A DNA stretch of 64,000 nt, taken from positions 124,001 through 188,000 of the forward strand of contig NZ_JAAZWC010000001.1 of the NCBI RefSeq assembly GCF_013185195.1. Reading direction: 5' to 3'. Below are positions 25,445 to 33,509 of this stretch, one piece after another; position 1 is the first letter of the stretch, and each line of letters starts with the position of its first letter. This stretch comes from Saccharibacillus qingshengii (lineage in GTDB: Bacteria > Bacillota > Bacilli > Paenibacillales > Paenibacillaceae). The notes below the pieces were generated by a model. That model searched no databases. It was given only the letters and a program-made list of their open reading frames with translations, and was not told where the DNA came from. A program made the position numbers and the translations under genes.

Positions 25445-25488
25445 AACCGGCCTACGCGCGTTTTGTATCCTGCGCGCCGAAGCCGGTT
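25445..25488. terminator. hairpin between the convergent TetR and ynzC-like genes
   Basis: AACCGGC (25445-25451) pairs with GCCGGTT (25482-25488), with an inner GCGCG/CGCGC pairing. It has short A/T runs on both sides, so it could work in both directions. Confidence 0.6.
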
Positions 25489-25501
25489 TGTCGGGTCCAA
25501 G

Positions 25502-25747
25502 TTACAGATCCGTTTCTTTGGTTTTTGCCATTTCATTTTGTTTGGCTCTAAGCTTCTCCGGAGTGACATCGTCGCCCAGCGGATCGACGATCGTCGCGTT
25601 CAGCAGCAGCTCGTCGACCGAACCGCGGAAGGTGCGCAGATATTCTTTCCGAAGCAGGGTCTGCTCTTCTTTTTCCGCTTCCGTTAATCCTTCTTCTTTG
25701 GCTTTCTTGGACAATTGATTGATACGTTCCAGACTTGGGATCATCAT
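25502..25747 (-). CDS. DUF896 family protein (YnzC-like)
   Basis: The 81-residue helical protein closely follows Bacillus subtilis YnzC: N-terminal ERINQLSKKAKEEGLTEAEK, then LRKEYLRTFRGSVDELL, then IVDPLGDDVTPEKLRAKQ. The family forms a small helical hairpin, and its members occur near SOS genes in Bacillus, but its biochemical role is not established. The start at the first of two tandem ATGs has AGGAGG seven bases upstream. It lies 23 bases after the MarR stop codon and is probably co-transcribed with that gene. Confidence 0.9.
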   Translation of the reverse strand: MMIPSLERINQLSKKAKEEGLTEAEKEEQTLLRKEYLRTFRGSVDELLLNATIVDPLGDDVTPEKLRAKQNEMAKTKETDL

Positions 25748-25770
25748 GTTGGTGCCTCCTTTGTATGCCG

Positions 25771-26220
25771 TTACCTATTGGCTTTCAGCCGTTCCACGTT
25801 CGTATTCAATCGACCCAATACCTTTCTCAATACCGCGAGTTCCGCATCGTCGATATCGGTCAACAATTCTTTGGCGAAATGTTCTTTTTCCGTTTGGGAG
25901 TTCTCGATCAAGGCTCGGCCGCGGTCCGTTAACCGAATCCAGGTGATCCGGTTGTTGCCGTCTTTCTTGCGGCGTGCGACGATGGCGTTTTCTTCCAGCT
26001 GCTTGAGGTGCCGGGCAACAGCCGCTTTGTCGAGCGTTACTTTGCGCTGCAGGTCGCTCTGGCTGATTTCGGTCTCTTGAGAGATCAATGCGAGTATTTC
26101 GAAGCGGGATTGGCTGATGCTGATGTACGCGTCGAACGTAGTGTTGATGGCGTTGTTTACCCGGTAGATCTCGTATAACAACGTGGACTCCTGCGACCAA
26201 TCTTTGCTCAAAACCATCAC
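25771..26220 (-). CDS. MarR family transcriptional regulator
   Basis: The protein has 149 residues. The central winged helix reads SQSRFEILALISQETEISQSDLQRKVTLDKAAVARHLKQLEENAIVARRKKDGNNR, with the typical DGNNR wing. Helical arms at both ends form the dimer interface. MarR proteins respond to phenolics, oxidants or toxins and normally bind palindromes. Two tandem palindromes in front of the neighbouring dehydrogenase gene (27119-27148) make that gene the likely target. A GCCGGG-ATTT-CCCGGC hairpin lies just before the gene. Confidence 0.9.
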   Translation of the reverse strand: MMVLSKDWSQESTLLYEIYRVNNAINTTFDAYISISQSRFEILALISQETEISQSDLQRKVTLDKAAVARHLKQLEENAIVARRKKDGNNRITWIRLTDRGRALIENSQTEKEHFAKELLTDIDDAELAVLRKVLGRLNTNVERLKANR

Positions 26221-26318
26221 ATCTTTCTTTCTGTTATTGGACGGCCGGGATTTCCCGGCACACCGGACCCTATCTATTGTACACTCTTTTTTTCACGCGA
26301 GTCCATCTTCCGTATGCA

Positions 26319-26350
26319 AAAAGTCCTCTCTCCGGCGGAGAAAGGACTTT
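26319..26350 (-). terminator. terminator of the short-chain dehydrogenase gene
   Basis: AAGTCCT-C-TCTCCG pairs with CGGAGA-A-AGGACTT. A T run follows on the minus strand, 45 bases after the stop codon of the dehydrogenase. Confidence 0.8.
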
Positions 26351-26394
26351 CGAAAACAAGGACTGGGCGAAGCGGCGATTTCGGCTCGGACGGG

Positions 26395-27096
26395 TCAGTA
26401 GACCGCGAGCGTACCGTCGTCGTTGATCACCTGTCCATGATGCTTCTCCCCGTCGAGCAGGAAACCAACGATAAACCGCGCCGCTTGAGCCGGTGTCTTG
26501 ACGAAATCGCCGGTCATGCGTCCGTTCAGATCGGTCGATACCGCACCCGGCATCACGGCGAAGATCTCCACCGGCACGTTTTCTTTGGCAAAGCCCATCG
26601 CCCAGGACTTCGTCATCACGTTGAGCGGAGCTTTGGACGTCGTATAGGCAAAAGCATTGAAATAAGGCAGCGGTTCGATCGGAATCGTAACGTTCTGAAT
26701 CGTGCCGGAGTTTGCGATCAGCAGCGGAAGCAGCGCTTTGGACAGGGCGAACGGTCCGACGAAGTTCACCTGATGCGTGGCCGCCAGCTCCTCCACTTCG
26801 AACTCCCATCCGGCTTTGTGCATATCGCCCGGGATGCCCGCATTGTTGATCAGCAGCGCCAAGTCGGCATATTGTTCCTTGATGACGGCTGCCGCGCGCT
26901 CGATACTCGCAAGATCCGCCACGTCGAGCGAGATCCAATACGCGTCTCCGAATTCGCGCAGGGCCTGCACAGCCGTTTCTCCCCGTTCTTGATCCCGCGC
27001 TCCAACCAGCACGCGGAAGCCGGCTTCCAGCAGCCGCTTGGCGATCTCGTAACCAATCCCTTTGTTTGCGCCTGTAACCAATGCCGTTTTTTTCAT
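26395..27096 (-). CDS. short-chain dehydrogenase/reductase with altered active site
   Basis: The 233-residue Rossmann-fold NAD(P)H-dependent oxidoreductase has the TGANKGIG cofactor motif (residues 8-15), NNAG, and the YTTSK form of the YxxxK catalytic motif. At the position of the catalytic serine (the second S of the usual NVSS) the sequence is NVTI, so Ser is replaced by Ile. That could weaken catalysis or mark a subgroup. The start has AAAAGGAG. Tandem palindromes immediately upstream imply tight repression, probably by the MarR protein encoded next door. The substrate is unknown; carbonyl reduction of quinones or aldehydes is typical for such pairs. Confidence 0.88.
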   Translation of the reverse strand: MKKTALVTGANKGIGYEIAKRLLEAGFRVLVGARDQERGETAVQALREFGDAYWISLDVADLASIERAAAVIKEQYADLALLINNAGIPGDMHKAGWEFEVEELAATHQVNFVGPFALSKALLPLLIANSGTIQNVTIPIEPLPYFNAFAYTTSKAPLNVMTKSWAMGFAKENVPVEIFAVMPGAVSTDLNGRMTGDFVKTPAQAARFIVGFLLDGEKHHGQVINDDGTLAVY

Positions 27097-27118
27097 GAAA
27101 GTAGGCTCCTTTTATTAT

Positions 27119-27148
27119 GTTGATATATCAACTGTTGATTCATCAACA
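27119..27148. promoter_or_regulatory. two tandem palindromic operators of the dehydrogenase gene
   Basis: GTTGATATATCAAC (27119-27132) and TGTTGATTCATCAACA (27133-27148) are each perfect or near-perfect inverted repeats sharing the half-site GTTGAT. They directly adjoin, 22 bases before the start of the minus-strand gene, and fit MarR dimers bound side by side. Confidence 0.75.
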
Positions 27149-27193
27149 TCATATACCGGATCGGGCGGGTCTGCAAGCTTTTTTTATATTCAT

Positions 27194-27226
27194 CAAAAAG
27201 AAGCCTGGCATTTGTCAGGCTTCTTG
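27194..27226 (-). terminator. terminator of the GH95 operon
   Basis: AGAAGCCTG (27199-27207) pairs with CAGGCTTCT (27216-27224). On the minus strand a run of T follows the stem, about 50 bases after the GH95 stop codon. Confidence 0.85.
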
Positions 27227-27272
27227 CGGATTTCGTCCGGGTTAACAGAGCGGATCGCTCCGTCAAAGTTCC

Positions 27273-29621
27273 TTACTGCACCTCGTAGTCCCGCTCAAGC
27301 GGATTATGGATTCGGTAATCCGTCACTTGTCCGCTTTGCCATGTCATGTCCAGCGAGAAGCCGCCGCGAAGACGCAGGCCGGTCACCTGCCCGCTGCGCA
27401 TACTTTTGGGAATGGCCGGCAGCAGGCGAATCTCATACCCGCAGATGACCGAGTGCCCGTCGGTCCGCGGACTGGCCTGCGCGATCGCTTCGAGCATGAG
27501 CGCCGGTACGCCGCCGCTGATGTCCGCATTGAACAGCGTCGGACCGTAATCGTGGGAAGACGCGAACGTGACGTAATAATTATTGAGCGCCATCGACTGG
27601 AGCATGGCTTCCACCATCTCGGCGTCGCGCAGGTGAGCCGCCGCCATGCCGGTCTGGACGAGACCGAACGACATGGTGCCCTGCTCGTTCTTTTTAAGTT
27701 CCCGCTTCAATCGGTATGCCTGCTCGCAGGCCGCGTACAAGATTGGATCACGCCGGATCTCTTCCGGAATATCGGCATACAGCATATACAAATGCGAAGC
27801 GTGACGGTGGTCGTACCGATCTTCATACAGAGGCGAAGCCCATTCCGTCAGCGCGCCGTCGGCGTTGATTCGGTAATCCGGCATTTTCGCGAGCATCTGG
27901 GTCCACTTGGAGAGTGAGTCGTCTTCGATTTCAAGCGTCCGGCAGTCGGTAATCAGATGGTGCAGCAGCTCTTTGGCGGCCGCGATATCCATCGTGGCGT
28001 TGAGCGCCGTCGAATTACTCCTGCCGAGCGGCGTATTTTCCGGCGAATACGAAGGACTGAACAGCCAGCGTCCGTCTACGTCCTCGATCAGGAAATCTTC
28101 GTAGAAAAGCGCGGCTTCCCGCATAAAAGGCAGAGCCCGATCGCGGAAAAAAGCGTCGTCTCCCGTATACAGCCAATAGTCGTAGTAGAAATGGGAGGCC
28201 CACGCCGCGCCGGCTGTCCAGAATGTCATCGGATATTCCGGGCTGAAATGGATATCGTAGCCGGTGCTGCTCGATCGGGTCGGAATATGAATGCCCCGGC
28301 AGCCGTACAGCGCCCGGCTGTTCTCGCGGTAATGGTCCAGCATGCTCTCCTGATAATCGAAATACGAGAGCAGGCTCTCGAAATCCCCGCTTGGCAGCAG
28401 TCCAGAAATCACGGTCGGCAGATTGCCGTCCTGCGTATAATCGCTGCACCACGGCACGTTATGACTGCCCGCCCAGACGCCCTGCAGATTCGGCGGCCAT
28501 TCGCCGCAGCTCGACAGGGTCTCGTAACGTCCCGCATGGAACATTTTCTCCAGAAAAGCAGGCGGCGCTTCGGCCGAAGCGCGGGCTTCGCTCCACAGCG
28601 ACTCGTCGCTTCCGCCCATATCGCTCCGGCTGGCGCCGATCCCCCTGCTTGCAGTTCCGGTCTCTGCCTCTTCCGGCGTCCGCAAATCGTGCGAATCGCT
28701 ATCCAGGCGAAGATCGATCCGGGTGTACCGTTCTTTGTGGACTGATTCGTGCCGCAGCAGCAGTTCGTTGTACTCAGCAGGCAGCGCACGCAGCCTGGCG
28801 ATTTCTTCCTGCGCGGAGAACGAGTGTATCTCTTCGACCGGGATCAGGGACAGCAGCACCCTGACCGGACCTGTCGAGTGGATCGACAGGGTTCCGTCTC
28901 CGGCCACTGCCTTGCCGTCGCCGGAAGTGATCGTGGCGAATTCGGCGTAACCGCTGCCGGTGCCGCCGAATTCGCAGATGCAAACCGCTGCATCCGCGTA
29001 AGCCTGCGGATGGGTAATGAACACGGGTTCCATGCCGAAACACTCCGTATAAAAGTCCCGCCCTTCCTGCGTAATCTGCGGCAGCCCAAGCGACAGCTCA
29101 TAGTCGGCCGGCGTGTTTTCTGTATTCAGCCGAACCACGCATACGCTGTCTGGCCTCGATATGAAGACGCGGCGCTCGCAGCTCCGTCCTTCCAAGCGGA
29201 AACCGACGACCGCTTCGCCGTTTGCGTAATCCAGCGAACGCGCGTAGTCGTCCACGCCGCCGGATGCGGCAATATCCGGCATCCGGGTGCGGATCGTCAA
29301 TTCGACCGCCGGGAAAAAAGGATCGGTCCACAGCAGGTCGTAAGCGCCGCCGTGCGACTGGCGGAACAGCTCGACGGGCAGGTCGGCCGCTTCGTCTTCC
29401 TGTCCTTCGGCAATCAGGCGCCGGATATCCGGCAGCCGGCCGCCCATTTCGATAGGCCGTTCATGCCGGTTCATCGGGACGAACAGCTGCTCATGGGACA
29501 AGATCAGCCGCTCGCGTTCCGGCTCGCCCATGACGATGACGCCAACCGTGCCGTTGCCGCACAGCATCCCGTCTTCCCAGCGCGAAGCCGGACGATGCAG
29601 GGTGTAACCGTTTCGATTCAT
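27273..29621 (-). CDS. GH95 family glycoside hydrolase (alpha-L-fucosidase type)
   Basis: The 782-residue protein starts at ATG 29621, behind GGAGGGGG; the longer open frame has no ribosome site. It contains the N-terminal beta-sandwich (ASRWEDGMLCGNGTVGVIVMGEP), the toroid catalytic domain with NLQGVWAGSHNVPWCSDYT, SPSYSPENTPL and the signature DHRHASHLYMLYADIP, and a C-terminal beta domain. GH95 enzymes release terminal alpha-1,2-L-fucose or L-galactose by inversion. The catalytic Asn-x-Asn pair appears as D-G-N here. There is no signal peptide, so it should act on imported oligosaccharides in the cytoplasm. It is the last gene of a four-gene operon with sugar dehydrogenases and a lactonase, which supports L-fucose or a related sugar as the product. 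Confidence 0.9.
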   Translation of the reverse strand: MNRNGYTLHRPASRWEDGMLCGNGTVGVIVMGEPERERLILSHEQLFVPMNRHERPIEMGGRLPDIRRLIAEGQEDEAADLPVELFRQSHGGAYDLLWTDPFFPAVELTIRTRMPDIAASGGVDDYARSLDYANGEAVVGFRLEGRSCERRVFISRPDSVCVVRLNTENTPADYELSLGLPQITQEGRDFYTECFGMEPVFITHPQAYADAAVCICEFGGTGSGYAEFATITSGDGKAVAGDGTLSIHSTGPVRVLLSLIPVEEIHSFSAQEEIARLRALPAEYNELLLRHESVHKERYTRIDLRLDSDSHDLRTPEEAETGTASRGIGASRSDMGGSDESLWSEARASAEAPPAFLEKMFHAGRYETLSSCGEWPPNLQGVWAGSHNVPWCSDYTQDGNLPTVISGLLPSGDFESLLSYFDYQESMLDHYRENSRALYGCRGIHIPTRSSSTGYDIHFSPEYPMTFWTAGAAWASHFYYDYWLYTGDDAFFRDRALPFMREAALFYEDFLIEDVDGRWLFSPSYSPENTPLGRSNSTALNATMDIAAAKELLHHLITDCRTLEIEDDSLSKWTQMLAKMPDYRINADGALTEWASPLYEDRYDHRHASHLYMLYADIPEEIRRDPILYAACEQAYRLKRELKKNEQGTMSFGLVQTGMAAAHLRDAEMVEAMLQSMALNNYYVTFASSHDYGPTLFNADISGGVPALMLEAIAQASPRTDGHSVICGYEIRLLPAIPKSMRSGQVTGLRLRGGFSLDMTWQSGQVTDYRIHNPLERDYEVQ

Positions 29622-29655
29622 GCGATTTCCCCCTCCTCTACCTCGTGTTCCTCTT

Positions 29656-30681
29656 TCAGCCGCCAACTTCAATCATCGCCTTGATGACTTTGGATGCCGG
29701 CTGCAGCCAATACTCGAACTGCCCCGCCGCTTCTTCCAGAGACGCCCGGTGCGTAATATATCGATCCGTGTCGATCATACCCGCGGCCATGGCGCCCAGT
29801 ACGAAATCAAAGTCTTCCCGCGTAGCGTTGCGGCTGGCCGACAACGTGATCTCGCGGCTGTGGAAATGCGGATCATCGAAAGCGATCTCGCCTTTGACCA
29901 AACCTACGTATACAAGCGAGCCGCCGTGCGAAACAAAGCGGAATGCCTGCTTCATCGATTCCGCACTGCCTGTCGCGTCGATCACGATCGGAGCGAGTTC
30001 GCCGTTCGTCCATTCTTCCAGCCGGGCGAGCGAATCGTCCGACGCCGTCAGCGTCTTTTCCACGCCCGCCCAGGAGCGGCAGAAATCGAGCCTTTCTTCG
30101 TTGATATCCATTGCGATCACATTTGCTCCGGCATGCCGGGCCAAGATCATGACCCCGAGACCGATCGGCCCTGCACCGATCACAAGCACTGTATCGCCCG
30201 CCTTCACGCCGGCGCGCCGAATCCCGTGCGCGCCGATTGCAAGCGGCTCCAGTATCGCGGACTGGTCCAGCGTCAAGCCTTCCGTGCGGATCAGATGGCT
30301 CACCGGAATCGAGACAAGTTCCCGCATCCCACCGTCCAGATGGACGCCGAATACCTGCATCTGACGGCAGCAGTTGGTCTTTCCGCTGCGGCAGGCCCCG
30401 CATTGTCCGCAGTGCAGATACGGAATCAGACTTACCTGATCGCCGGCGCGCAGATCCGTTCCGTTCTCGCCGATCTTTTCGATCACTCCCGAAAGTTCAT
30501 GTCCCAGAATACGCGGATACTCGAAAAAGGGCTGTCTTCCTCGGTACGCATGCAGATCCGTGCCGCAGATGCCGATCCGGCGAATACGGACGATCGCATG
30601 ACCCGGCGCAAGGTCCGGTTCCGGCAGATCTTCGCGCCAGACCAAACTTCCGATCTTTTCGCAGACGATGCCCCGGATCAT
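29656..30681 (-). CDS. zinc-dependent alcohol dehydrogenase family sugar/polyol dehydrogenase
   Basis: This 341-residue medium-chain dehydrogenase has catalytic zinc ligands C39 (GICGTDLH), H61 and E62 (GHE). Structural zinc cysteines lie at C91, C94, C97 and C104/C105 (CGQCGACRSGKTNCC). The Rossmann motif GAGPIGLG is near residue 169, followed by an aspartate in MDINEERL that favours NAD. It is in the group of threonine dehydrogenase, sorbitol dehydrogenase and fucose-pathway dehydrogenases. It overlaps the upstream aldo/keto reductase gene by four bases and lies 34 bases before the GH95 start, so it belongs to the deoxysugar operon. Its exact step (sugar or keto-acid oxidation) cannot be fixed from sequence. 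Confidence 0.9.
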   Translation of the reverse strand: MIRGIVCEKIGSLVWREDLPEPDLAPGHAIVRIRRIGICGTDLHAYRGRQPFFEYPRILGHELSGVIEKIGENGTDLRAGDQVSLIPYLHCGQCGACRSGKTNCCRQMQVFGVHLDGGMRELVSIPVSHLIRTEGLTLDQSAILEPLAIGAHGIRRAGVKAGDTVLVIGAGPIGLGVMILARHAGANVIAMDINEERLDFCRSWAGVEKTLTASDDSLARLEEWTNGELAPIVIDATGSAESMKQAFRFVSHGGSLVYVGLVKGEIAFDDPHFHSREITLSASRNATREDFDFVLGAMAAGMIDTDRYITHRASLEEAAGQFEYWLQPASKVIKAMIEVGG

Positions 30682-31646
30682 CGGCGGCCTTCTTCGTTTG
30701 CCGACGTTCCGGCAGCACCGTTGTATTCCGGGCGTCCGCTGGTCCAGGATTTATTGTGCACCGGCTTCAGAATATCCAGCACTTCAAGCAGCAGCTCTTC
30801 GTCCAGCGGTTCGTCGACCCAGGCCGCATTCTTGACGATATTGGCCGGTGTCGCCGTGCTGACTAGCGTAGTGGGAATCTCCGCATTGCGCGTCGAATAC
30901 TGGATCGCCAGCTTGGCGATATCGCCGCCTCTTGCTGCGCAGTGCTCCGCCGCTCTGCGGCAGGCGGCTCTTAAGTCTTCGCCCGCCGGATGCCAATCGG
31001 CGATAGCCCGGGTACCGAGTAGTCCCATCGACAGCGGCGACGCATTGACGACCCCGACGCCCCGGTCTTCAAGCAGCGGCAGCAGCCCCAGCAGCGAATC
31101 GTCATTCAGCGAATAATGGCAGTATGACAAGATCGCGTCGACTTCAATCTGCGGAAGCATCTGCTCGAACAGCGCAAGCGGAAGCCCGCTGATGCCGGAG
31201 AAGCGGATCTTGCCCTGCTTTTTCAGCATATTCATGGCCGGTACCGCTTCTTCGACGATCACGTCCGCCGGAACGAATTCGATATCGTGCAGGAACAGGA
31301 TATCCAAATAGTCCGTATGCAGCCGCTTCAGGCTTTCTTCGACGCTGCGCATGATCCGCTCCGCCGTAAAATCGAATTCCGACTCGCCGTAGCGCCCGGC
31401 TTTGGAAGAGAGCAGGAACTTGCCCCGCGGCAGTTCGCGGATCGCCTGTCCGAGCACCGTCTCGGCTTTGGTCAGGCCGTAGTAAGGCGACACGTCGATG
31501 TAATTGATCCCCGCGTCGATCGCGCTGTGCACGGTGCGGATACTTTCTTGGTCGTCCGTCTCGCGGAATACCGATCCGAGCGAAGACGCGCCGAAGCTTA
31601 ACGCCGAGACTTCGAGTCCGGTCGAACCGAGTTTGCGTGTTTTCAT
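30678..31646 (-). CDS. aldo/keto reductase, likely aldose (L-fucose/L-galactose type) dehydrogenase
   Basis: The protein has 322 residues in the AKR fold with the catalytic residues D51, Y56, K82 and H120 (DVSPYYG, SSKAGRYG, LFLHD). It is closest in style to the L-galactose dehydrogenase / D-threo-aldose 1-dehydrogenase group, which oxidises L-fucose or L-galactose at C1 to the lactone. The gene for a COG3618-type lactonase directly upstream (41 bp) is exactly the enzyme needed for the next step. It is translationally coupled to the zinc dehydrogenase by an ATGA overlap. I infer a role as the first oxidation step in non-phosphorylative L-fucose breakdown. Confidence 0.88.
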   Translation of the reverse strand: MKTRKLGSTGLEVSALSFGASSLGSVFRETDDQESIRTVHSAIDAGINYIDVSPYYGLTKAETVLGQAIRELPRGKFLLSSKAGRYGESEFDFTAERIMRSVEESLKRLHTDYLDILFLHDIEFVPADVIVEEAVPAMNMLKKQGKIRFSGISGLPLALFEQMLPQIEVDAILSYCHYSLNDDSLLGLLPLLEDRGVGVVNASPLSMGLLGTRAIADWHPAGEDLRAACRRAAEHCAARGGDIAKLAIQYSTRNAEIPTTLVSTATPANIVKNAAWVDEPLDEELLLEVLDILKPVHNKSWTSGRPEYNGAAGTSANEEGRR

Positions 31647-31687
31647 AAGAAGGGTCCTCCCTGTTGTCGGATACCAGATAAACGGCC

Positions 31688-32524
31688 TTATTTCAGCTTA
31701 TAAAAAGTTTTGGCGTTCCCGCCAAACAGCAGCGCCTTCTCCCGCTCACCCCATTCTTCCGGAAGAGCGCGAAGCAGAATGTCTGCGACCTGTCCATACG
31801 AGGCCGCCAGCAGGCAGACCGGCCAATCGCTGCCGAACAAGACGCGCTCCGGGCCGAAGACCCGCAGCGCATGGCGGATATAGGGAACGAAGTCGTCCAT
31901 CTGCCCATGTTCGCGATCTCCTTCGGTGACGAGCCCCGATATTTTGGCGTACAGATTCGGAAACTGCGCCAGATCGCTCAACCGGCTTGCCCACGGTTCG
32001 AATGCCTGCCGACGGATATCGGGTTTGGCCAGATGGTCGATCACGCCGCGCAGATGCGGAACCTGCCGCAGCAGCTCCAGCACGGTCTTCATCTGATTCG
32101 CCGTCAGCAGCAGATCGACCGGCACCTCTTCGTCGGCGTAACTTCGCAGGGCTTCGACAAACGCCGGTTCCAGAATGCGGGAGACATCCGGCATGTCCTG
32201 GATCATCAGGCGGAATCCGGCGAATTTGGCGTGCCTGCTCAGTTCGTCGTAATGGGTACGGTGCTCGGGGTCCAGCAGATCCAGCCAGCCGACGACGCCA
32301 AGCGCGGACGGATCCTGATCCGCAAGTTCAAGCAGATAGCGCGATTCGTCGATCGTCGGCGCCGCCTGCACCAGAATGCTGCCGTCCAATCGTTCTTCCC
32401 GCAGCAGCGGTTCCAGATCGCCGGGCAGAAAGTCGCGGTACAGAATCGGCAGCTCCGGCGTAATCCATCCGTAGTCGCCGCGCGTTATTTTCCAATAATG
32501 CTGATGGGCGTCAATACGCATCAA
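31688..32524 (-). CDS. amidohydrolase family lactonase (L-fuconolactonase type)
   Basis: This 278-residue TIM-barrel metal-dependent hydrolase belongs to the COG3618/amidohydrolase 2 group. The N-terminal metal motif is DAHQHYW (H7, H9), and conserved GVIDHLAKPD and the late aspartate in VLFGSDWPV are present. Characterised members hydrolyse L-fucono-1,5-lactone, L-rhamnono-lactone or 2-pyrone-4,6-dicarboxylate. The neighbouring aldose dehydrogenase and GH95 fucosidase favour L-fuconolactone. It is the first gene of the minus-strand operon and lies opposite the divergent AraC regulator at 32646. No fuconate dehydratase is found in this window. Confidence 0.88.
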   Translation of the reverse strand: MMRIDAHQHYWKITRGDYGWITPELPILYRDFLPGDLEPLLREERLDGSILVQAAPTIDESRYLLELADQDPSALGVVGWLDLLDPEHRTHYDELSRHAKFAGFRLMIQDMPDVSRILEPAFVEALRSYADEEVPVDLLLTANQMKTVLELLRQVPHLRGVIDHLAKPDIRRQAFEPWASRLSDLAQFPNLYAKISGLVTEGDREHGQMDDFVPYIRHALRVFGPERVLFGSDWPVCLLAASYGQVADILLRALPEEWGEREKALLFGGNAKTFYKLK

Positions 32525-32645
32525 GGCTCCCCCTTTCTAATGAAAGCGTTCTATAAACAGTGTATAGTAAGAAAATGAGCTAGAAAATATCCAATTCCTG
32601 CATCTTTATAACTTTTTTTGATTTTGTTGCCGAGGAGAACTGCCG

Positions 32646-33509
32646 ATGCCGCCTATTCGCAAGCCTTTTGAAGGCGAACCGTTATTTCCTTTCGAATTGA
32701 TCCATCTCACCACCAAAAAGCAAAACGACGAACTGCCCGATCATCTGCACGACCGCTACGAGTTGGTCTATATCCACCGGGGTCAGGGCGTGTTTTTTAT
32801 CGATCAGGATTGGTATGAGAAAAAGCGCGGGGACTTGTTCCTCATTCCCGGCAATACGATTCACCGGTCCCTGCCCCGCGACGAAGATCCGATCGTATCG
32901 TCGGCGCTGTTTTTCGCTCCGTCGCTGCTTGCGGCACCTTCGCTTGGAGACGGGTACGATCCGCTGCTGGCATTCGAGTTTGCGCGGCAGCGCAGAACGT
33001 ACCGGATCGAGCTGACCGAGCCGTTGATTTCTGTTGTCGAATCGGCACTGGAGCAGATCGGGAACGAACTGCGGGAGCGGCAGCCCGGTTTTCGGGAAGC
33101 GGTCAGAGGGATCACTTCCCGGCTGCTGCTTGCGATCAATCGTTTGATTTGGGCGGAAAAAGACTTCGATCTCGCCGCCGAAGCTTCCGTCGGCCCCGTC
33201 TGGATGAACGATGTGCTGCGCAGAATTGACGAATCTCCCGAAGCGCAGAACGGTCTGGCCGCGCTGGCGCAGCAGGCCAACGTATCGGCTCCGCATTTCT
33301 CTCGCGTATTCAAACGACTGACGACCATGAATCTGACCCAATACGTTAATGCCAAACGGATGATTCGCGCCAAAGAACTGCTGCGGGCCACGGAACTGAC
33401 GGTCGAAGAAGTATCCCGAAGCTGCGGGTACGAGACCCCGGCGCATTTCTACCGGGTGTTCAAGACGCTGACGGGACTGACGCCAAAAAGCTACCGCAGA
33501 CGCCGTTAA
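32646..33509 (+). CDS. AraC family regulator of the deoxysugar operon
   Basis: The protein has 287 residues. Residues 10-90 form a cupin sensor (LPDHLHDRYELVYIHRGQGVFFIDQDWYEKKRGDLFLIPGNTIH). The last 100 residues carry the two helix-turn-helix units (LAALAQQANVSAPHFSRVFKRLT and VEEVSRSCGYETPAHFYRVFK), ending TPKSYRRRR. The start at ATG 32646 follows GAGGAG. It is divergent from the lactonase/AKR/dehydrogenase/GH95 operon, 121 bases apart, and is its probable activator, with a sugar as the effector. Its last four bases overlap the convergent MocR gene. Confidence 0.9.
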   Translation: MPPIRKPFEGEPLFPFELIHLTTKKQNDELPDHLHDRYELVYIHRGQGVFFIDQDWYEKKRGDLFLIPGNTIHRSLPRDEDPIVSSALFFAPSLLAAPSLGDGYDPLLAFEFARQRRTYRIELTEPLISVVESALEQIGNELRERQPGFREAVRGITSRLLLAINRLIWAEKDFDLAAEASVGPVWMNDVLRRIDESPEAQNGLAALAQQANVSAPHFSRVFKRLTTMNLTQYVNAKRMIRAKELLRATELTVEEVSRSCGYETPAHFYRVFKTLTGLTPKSYRRRR

